From: Tumebacillus algifaecis | Lineage (GTDB): Bacteria > Bacillota > Bacilli > Tumebacillales > Tumebacillaceae | Reading direction: 5' to 3' | Assembly: GCF_002243515.1 (NCBI RefSeq) | Contig: NZ_CP022657.1 | Location: 650,001 to 714,000, forward strand | DNA length: 64,000 bases | In this document: piece by piece, positions 59,901 to 64,000 of the stretch | Layout of the letters: the number at the start of each line of letters is the position of its first letter | Numbering within the stretch: the stretch's first letter is position 1 | Notes under the pieces: generated by a model | The model's input: the letters and a program-made list of their open reading frames with translations, nothing else | Told to the model about the DNA's origin: nothing | The model's database searches: none | Made by a program: the position numbers and the translations under genes

Positions 59901-62900
59901 AGGATTTTTTGTTCGACACCTTCCAAAGCAGGATGGAACGTGGCGCGCAACACTTCATGACGGCGGATGATCTCCGCGAGGCTGTTTTCAAGCGCTGTCA
60001 GGTTGAGCGATCCTTGCAGGCGGACGGCGCCTGGCATGTTGTAGACCGGATGGCCGGGCATCAGCTGGTCGAGAAACCACATGCGCAGTTGGGAGTAGGA
60101 CAGCAGGCTGGCATCACCTGTGCGCGCAATCGGTTGGATCGCAGGTTGTGAAGACGAACTCTCCTCTTGACCGATCGCATCCAAGTAGGCGGCAAACTCG
60201 GTAAGGAGCGGTTTTTCAAACAGCTCATGGAGTGCCGCGTCCACAGCAAACTGTTGGCGTACGCGAGCGATCAGACGCGTTGCCAATAGCGAATGACCGC
60301 CCAAGGCGAAAAAGTTGTCATGGAGGCCGACCTGTTCCACGCCGAGCAGATCGGACCATAGGAGCGCCAAACGTTGCTCAGTCTCGGTGCGCGGCGCGAT
60401 GTAAGCCGTGCTTGCCGATCCGGTCAAGTCTGGCATGGGTAGTGCCTTGCGGTCGATCTTGCCGTTCGGTGTCAAAGGCAACCGTTCCAGCATCACGAAT
60501 GCGGACGGCACCATGTAGTCGGGCAGTTTTTGTTTGAGGCTGTTGCGCAGGTCGGAAGCGGTCGGTTGTTCGTCACCGCTCGACACGATATAGGCGGTGA
60601 TACGCTGGTCGCCAGGCTGGTCTTCGCGCACGATGACGGTCACTTCCTGCACCTGCGGGTGTGCGGTGAGCACCGCTTCAATTTCGCCTAGTTCGATGCG
60701 GAAGCCGCGGACTTTGACTTGGTGGTCGATGCGTCCGAGGTAATCGAGCGAACCGTCCGGCAGGTAGCGCACCAGATCGCCCGTGCGGTACAGACGAGCC
60801 GAATCGGCAAACGGGCTGGCGATAAATTTCTCAGCCGTCAGCTCGGGTCGATTCAGATAGCCGCGAGCCAGTCCGGCACCACCGAGAAAAAGTTCGCCTG
60901 CGACCCCGAGCGGAACGGGTTGCAGTTCAGGGCTTAACACGTAGGTCAACGTGTTGGGCAGTGGACGACCGATCAAAGGCTGTCCTGTCAGGTCGCGCTC
61001 GATCAGCGCATAAGTCGAGTAGGTCGTGTCCTCCGTCGGGCCGTACAGGTTGTAGACTTTCGCCACCGTCGGCACGGCGTAAAGAGCCTGCACAAGCGAC
61101 CCTTTGAGCGGCTCTCCGGCGAGGTTGATCACGCACGCGTTGGCGGGCAGAGCTTGCAGGCGGAGCAGTTCTGCGATCGCCGACGGCACGGTGTTGATCA
61201 GCGTCACTTCGTTTTGTGCAGCCAGTTCTGGCAGTTGCAACGCATTTTCGGCCAAGATGACGGTGCCGCCGCCTGCGAGTGGCACGAACAGTTCGAAGAT
61301 CGACAGGTCGAAGCAGATCGACGTGGAAAAGAGCACGCCCGCATACTCGTCCGGCGTGTAGGTGTCGTGCGCCCAGTGGACGAGCGTCGCGGCGCTGTGA
61401 TGCTCGATCGCCACGCCTTTTGGACGACCTGTCGAGCCGGACGTGTAGATCACATAGGCGAGGTCGTGCGGCTGTACGGTGGTGCGCAGATTCTCCGTCT
61501 TTTCCTGGGCCAGTTCGGCCGCGATCTGATCGACGCAGAGGATCGCACCGCCATGACCTGCCACGCGATCGAGATGGCGTTCTTCGGTCAACAGCACAGC
61601 GACGTTGGCATCTTCCAGCGTGAACAGCACGCGCTCGGTCGGATAGTTCGGGTCGAGCGGCACGTAGGCCGCACCCGCCTTTAATACGCCAAGCAGACAG
61701 GCGACCATGTCGGCCGAACGATTCATGTACAGGCCGACCAGCTTGTCCGGACCGATGCCCAGCGCGACCAAACGGTGCGCGATCCGATTGGCGCGGTCGT
61801 TCAGTTCGGCATAGCTCAGGCGCGTCTCACCAGCGATGAGCGCGACGGCAGTGGGCGTTTGTGCCGCTTGCCGTTCGACGAGCTGATGGAGGCAGAGATC
61901 CTGCGGGTAGGCGACGGCGGTGTCCGTGAAGGTGACCAGCAACAGTTCGCGTTCCGCTTCCGATAAAAAGGGAACTTCGGCGATCGAACGGTCTGGGTCT
62001 TGCAGCAACGCGGCGAGCAACGTGGAAAAATGACTGGACATCCGCTCGATGCTGGCCCGCTCGAACAGGTCGGTTTTGTATTCCAGTTCGCCGCGCAGAC
62101 CGTCTGCCGTCTCGTTGATCGATAGCGTCAAGTCAAATTTGGCTGTGCCGCTCGTTAGTGGCAAGAGGCTCCATTCGAGTCCGACCAACTCCAAGTTGGC
62201 AAGCGGCGTGTTTTGCAAGACGAACATCACTTGGAACAGCGGCGACACGCTCAGGTCGCGTTCCGGCTGCAACTGTTCGACCAGCATTTCAAACGGGATC
62301 TCTTGGTGCTGATAGCTGGCAAGTGCAGACTTGCGCACGCGGCGCAAGACTTCTCGAAATGAGGGCGTTCCTGCCAAGTCGGTGCGCAACACCACATTGT
62401 TGACGAAAAAGCCGATCAGCCCTTCGACCTCTTCCGCATCGCGCCCCGCGACCGGAGTGCCGATTCGAATATCGGTCTGGCCGGACAAGCGGTACAACAG
62501 CGTTTGAAACGCGGCGGCCAGCACCATGAACGAGGTCGCATTTTCATGCTGACAAAGAGTTTGTAACGGCTCGTTCAGTTCGCGGGGGAGCGCAAATGTG
62601 ATCGTATCCCCGCGCACGCTCGCTCCTGCCGGGCGCGGATGGTCGGTCGGCAGTTGCAGGGCGGTCGGTCGCTCGCCCAGTTCGTTTTTCCAAAATGCGA
62701 GCATGTCTTCGAGCGCCTCACCTTGCATCCATTCGCGTTGGTAGTGGGCGTAATCGGCGTATTGCACGGGCAGTTCTTCCAGCGGGGAAGGGACATCGCG
62801 CACGAACGCTTCGTAGAGCACAGACAGCTCGCGCACCAGCACTCCCATCGACCAGCCGTCGGAGATGATGTGGTGGAGGTTGAGGAGCAAGATGTGTTCC

Positions 62901-63298
62901 TCTTCCTCCAACTTGTACAAACTGGTGCAAAACAGCGGACCTTGGCTGAGGTCGAACGGCTGGCAGGCTGCGGCACGCACCGCTTCCCACATGCGTTCCT
63001 CGCGTTCGGTTGCGGGCAGAGCAGTTAGGTCGAACAGCGGCAGGTCGTGGTGACGGGCGCTCTTGACCACCTGCATCAGTTCCTCCTCCTGTAGGCGGAA
63101 GGTGGTGCGCAGCGTTTCATGACGGCGCACGATCTCTTGCAAGGCTTGCATCAGCGCCGCAGTGTGCAACACACCGCGCAGACGCAGCGCGGCCGGCATG
63201 TTGTACAGCGCCTGTCCTGGGGTCAATTGGTCGAGAAACCAGAGCCGCTGTTGGGCGAAGGAGGCAGGAAAAGCGTACGTTTCAATCGAGGGGATCAT
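56921..63298 (-). CDS. Dimodular NRPS, domain order C-A-T-C-A-T, both A domains predicted Ala
   Basis: I prefer ATG 63298 (AAAGGA 10 bp upstream) over ATG 63310; 2125 aa. C1 about 5-430 (HHIISDG), A1 about 450-945, T1 LGGHSL near 1000, C2 about 1040-1470 (HHIISDG), A2 about 1490-1980, T2 LGGHSL near 2053, then a 40-residue tail. Both A-domain pockets read D-L-F-N-N-A-L-T-Y by my alignment, the classic alanine code. The N-terminal C domain shows it accepts an acyl or peptidyl chain from another protein or a starter acid. No epimerase, thioesterase or reductase domain. Confidence 0.93.
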   Translation of the reverse strand: MIPSIETYAFPASFAQQRLWFLDQLTPGQALYNMPAALRLRGVLHTAALMQALQEIVRRHETLRTTFRLQEEELMQVVKSARHHDLPLFDLTALPATEREERMWEAVRAAACQPFDLSQGPLFCTSLYKLEEEEHILLLNLHHIISDGWSMGVLVRELSVLYEAFVRDVPSPLEELPVQYADYAHYQREWMQGEALEDMLAFWKNELGERPTALQLPTDHPRPAGASVRGDTITFALPRELNEPLQTLCQHENATSFMVLAAAFQTLLYRLSGQTDIRIGTPVAGRDAEEVEGLIGFFVNNVVLRTDLAGTPSFREVLRRVRKSALASYQHQEIPFEMLVEQLQPERDLSVSPLFQVMFVLQNTPLANLELVGLEWSLLPLTSGTAKFDLTLSINETADGLRGELEYKTDLFERASIERMSSHFSTLLAALLQDPDRSIAEVPFLSEAERELLLVTFTDTAVAYPQDLCLHQLVERQAAQTPTAVALIAGETRLSYAELNDRANRIAHRLVALGIGPDKLVGLYMNRSADMVACLLGVLKAGAAYVPLDPNYPTERVLFTLEDANVAVLLTEERHLDRVAGHGGAILCVDQIAAELAQEKTENLRTTVQPHDLAYVIYTSGSTGRPKGVAIEHHSAATLVHWAHDTYTPDEYAGVLFSTSICFDLSIFELFVPLAGGGTVILAENALQLPELAAQNEVTLINTVPSAIAELLRLQALPANACVINLAGEPLKGSLVQALYAVPTVAKVYNLYGPTEDTTYSTYALIERDLTGQPLIGRPLPNTLTYVLSPELQPVPLGVAGELFLGGAGLARGYLNRPELTAEKFIASPFADSARLYRTGDLVRYLPDGSLDYLGRIDHQVKVRGFRIELGEIEAVLTAHPQVQEVTVIVREDQPGDQRITAYIVSSGDEQPTASDLRNSLKQKLPDYMVPSAFVMLERLPLTPNGKIDRKALPMPDLTGSASTAYIAPRTETEQRLALLWSDLLGVEQVGLHDNFFALGGHSLLATRLIARVRQQFAVDAALHELFEKPLLTEFAAYLDAIGQEESSSSQPAIQPIARTGDASLLSYSQLRMWFLDQLMPGHPVYNMPGAVRLQGSLNLTALENSLAEIIRRHEVLRATFHPALEGVEQKILEPALRLAQIDVSREPAETREQAAIKAAEEEAKRPFDLAVGPLLRTTLVKLDDLDHLLVITFHHIISDGWSIGLFVGELIALCEAFVAGQPSPLTELAVQYADFANWQHERLASDVLHNQLPYWKEQLAGELPIMQLPFDHPRPAVQSYTGRMHRFTLPAALTEQLYSLSRQEGVTLFMTLLTAFNALLHHNTGQTDLLVGSPVAGRGQPELEELIGFFVNTLVLRTDLTGNPSFLELLGRVKQTTLGAYANQDVPFEKLVEELQPARDMSHAPLFQVMFALQNAPLPEFRLSDMTLRRLDLDSGTTKFDLTLFVEEQNDVLNAAFEYNTDLFATETVERLAIQFSTLLEQIVTQPTTPIGELSLLREGQRQQLLVQWNETASGYPQLTLPQLVEAQAAQTPDQIALVYGEQRLTYEELNGRANRLAHLLQQKGIRTETLVGICLERTPQLVVAILAVLKAGGAYVPLDPNYPPERILYTLEDADVSLLITQENLTDRFAEHRGETLCIDAIGADLLAMSGANPTSDAAPHHLAYVIYTSGSTGRPKGVAIEHHSASTLVHWAKDQYTADEYAGMLFSTSICFDLSIFEMFVPLSWGGKIILAENALQLPELPARNEVTLINTVPSAIAELLRAQALPANARVLNLAGEPLNGQLVQALYAVPTVAKVYNLYGPSEDTTYSTFALVERHTVHPKIGRPLPDTLAYILNPQLQPVPIGVAGELYLGGDGLARGYLNRPDLTAERFIENPFVAGGRLYRTGDSVRYLPDGTLDYLGRIDHQVKVRGFRIELGEIEAVLLAHPQVQEATVIVREDQPGDQRITAYTVSAGDNRPSADDLRQSLKNRLPEYMVPQAIVMLDALPMTPNGKVDRKALPAPERTRADLATEFVAPRNPIEAQLATIWSELLGVAEIGVHDNFFTLGGHSLLATKLITRVRGHFQVEIKMLSLFGAATIAQLAALIESSATAPVADAAPSEPEIGFALTKRTRTAHREKK

Positions 63299-63310
63299 CG
63301 ACGGTACCAT

Positions 63311-63810
63311 CCTTTCAGAGTTGTGTTGAAGCGAGCCGCTTTACAGCGCGAGAGAGTTGACCGAGCGATTGTACGAGGTGAACACCGTCATGCCAATTGG
63401 CAGTCACACTCACTTTTCTTTCAATCAATGTAGTCGATTGAAAGGAAGGGCGTCAATCATTATTAGAAAATTCCATAATTTAAGTGTTGCTTGGTTTGTT
63501 GATCTCGTTTTAATGAAAATCAGAGGATGATTTCGCTGATACGCTCGGGCACGAGCGCATCGATTGCGCAGAACGAATTAAGAAGAATCGCGATTGGCTC
63601 AAAGCGTTTTGAACATCGATCACACACGATGAGTTCGATTTCAAATTCAGCAGGACCTCCATTAAATAAAAACAATGAATCCGTACTGGAACCTACCTAT
63701 ATAAATGTCGCGCTTTCCCGATTATAGCACTGCGCTGAAAATTTTGTATATCTATCGCGCCTCAAGAAAACAGCGCCCTTGCGGACTAGAGAGTAGGGAG
63801 GTGAGCAAGC
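63311..63810. other. 500-bp regulatory region between the NRPS gene and a divergent gene
   Basis: Clearly AT-richer than its surroundings, with no convincing gene. It holds an inverted repeat CTTTCAATC (63418) and GATTGAAAG (63436) with a 9-nt spacer, a possible operator or hairpin. It probably carries the promoters of the divergent units. Confidence 0.6.
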
Positions 63811-64000
63811 ATGTCGCTCGATCTGGTCTCACAGATCAAAAGCATCATGCGCTTCGTGGAAGAACAGTGCCCCGGCATTCCGCTACAAACGGAAAAAAGC
63901 CAGGCGGCCACTCTTGCCCCCGCCCTCTTAGCAGAGCATGTGCGCTCACAGGCCGCTCCGATGATGGCGACGGCACAGCAGGACATCGCGTACTGGAAGA
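63811..64000 (+). CDS. Partial gene running off the right edge
   Basis: GGGAGGTGAG lies 7 bp upstream of ATG 63811, and the frame is open to the end (63 codons). The visible N-terminus (MSLDLVSQIKSIMRFVEEQC) is helical and soluble. I do not recognise it. Divergent from the NRPS gene, so it may be a further cluster gene. Confidence 0.65.
   Translation, partial: MSLDLVSQIKSIMRFVEEQCPGIPLQTEKSQAATLAPALLAEHVRSQAAPMMATAQQDIAYWK

Noticed and set aside
1-64000. tRNA, rRNA, CRISPR array, prophage or integrative element
   Set aside because: Apart from the IS3 element and a possible IS remnant, I found no cloverleaf, rRNA segment, spacer array, integrase or structural phage genes; the encapsulin HK97 fold stands alone with cargo genes.

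Overview
The window looks like chromosome from a spore-forming Bacillota (Bacillales). The moderate-to-high GC content, AGGAGG-type ribosome sites, frequent TTG/GTG starts, S-layer (SLH) protein, KimA/ydaO riboswitch pair, HelD paralogues and NRPS genes together suggest an Alicyclobacillaceae/Tumebacillus-like organism. That assignment is inference; no rRNA or tRNA gene is visible.

Layout. 1-5.7 kb: the 3' end of a large TPR/GAF/LuxR regulator, then an SLH/GLUG-repeat surface protein whose 3' end is broken by an 11-bp insertion and a further stop. 5.7-8.0 kb: a compact iron/encapsulin locus. An encapsulin shell gene and a half-size IMEF-like cargo gene carry the + strand; a ferredoxin with an encapsulin-targeting motif at its N-terminus and an unrecognised 154-aa protein carry the - strand. 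A Fur box lies between the divergent units. 8.2-18.6 kb: a tellurite/Ter stress island with four TerD-family genes, TerC, a Ter-linked biosynthetic set (CitE-like aldolase, PRTase/TRSP, StiP, HAD) and XpaC-TelA. 18.7-24.3 kb: a 35-aa peptide, a single-domain flavoprotein, a two-component system, an MMPL exporter and a small membrane protein. 24.4-27.8 kb: a Fur-controlled Fe(III) ABC transporter.

28-37.9 kb: a methyltransferase, a dTMP-kinase-like protein, a c-di-AMP (ydaO) riboswitch ahead of an MpsC-like gene and the potassium importer KimA, several MFS exporters (one behind paired palindromic operators), a LigB-type dioxygenase, and a guanidine-I (ykkC) riboswitch controlling an SMR pair. 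37.9-48.7 kb: cardiolipin synthase, a 33-aa membrane peptide under a double Fur box, MFS transporters, two HelD paralogues and a VanY-like lipoprotein. 48.7-50.0 kb: an IS3-family element with a programmed -1 frameshift site.

50.1-64 kb: two convergent dimodular NRPS genes separated by a 109-bp tandem repeat. The + strand protein reads A-T-C-A-T-C; its second A domain is predicted to use Leu. The - strand protein reads C-A-T-C-A-T; both A domains read as Ala. No thioesterase is in the window, and a further gene runs off the right edge, so the cluster is probably incomplete here.

The strongest candidate for an under-described system is the encapsulin locus: a short IMEF-like cargo ending in a targeting peptide, a targeted ferredoxin, and an unknown co-transcribed protein, all behind a shared Fur box.
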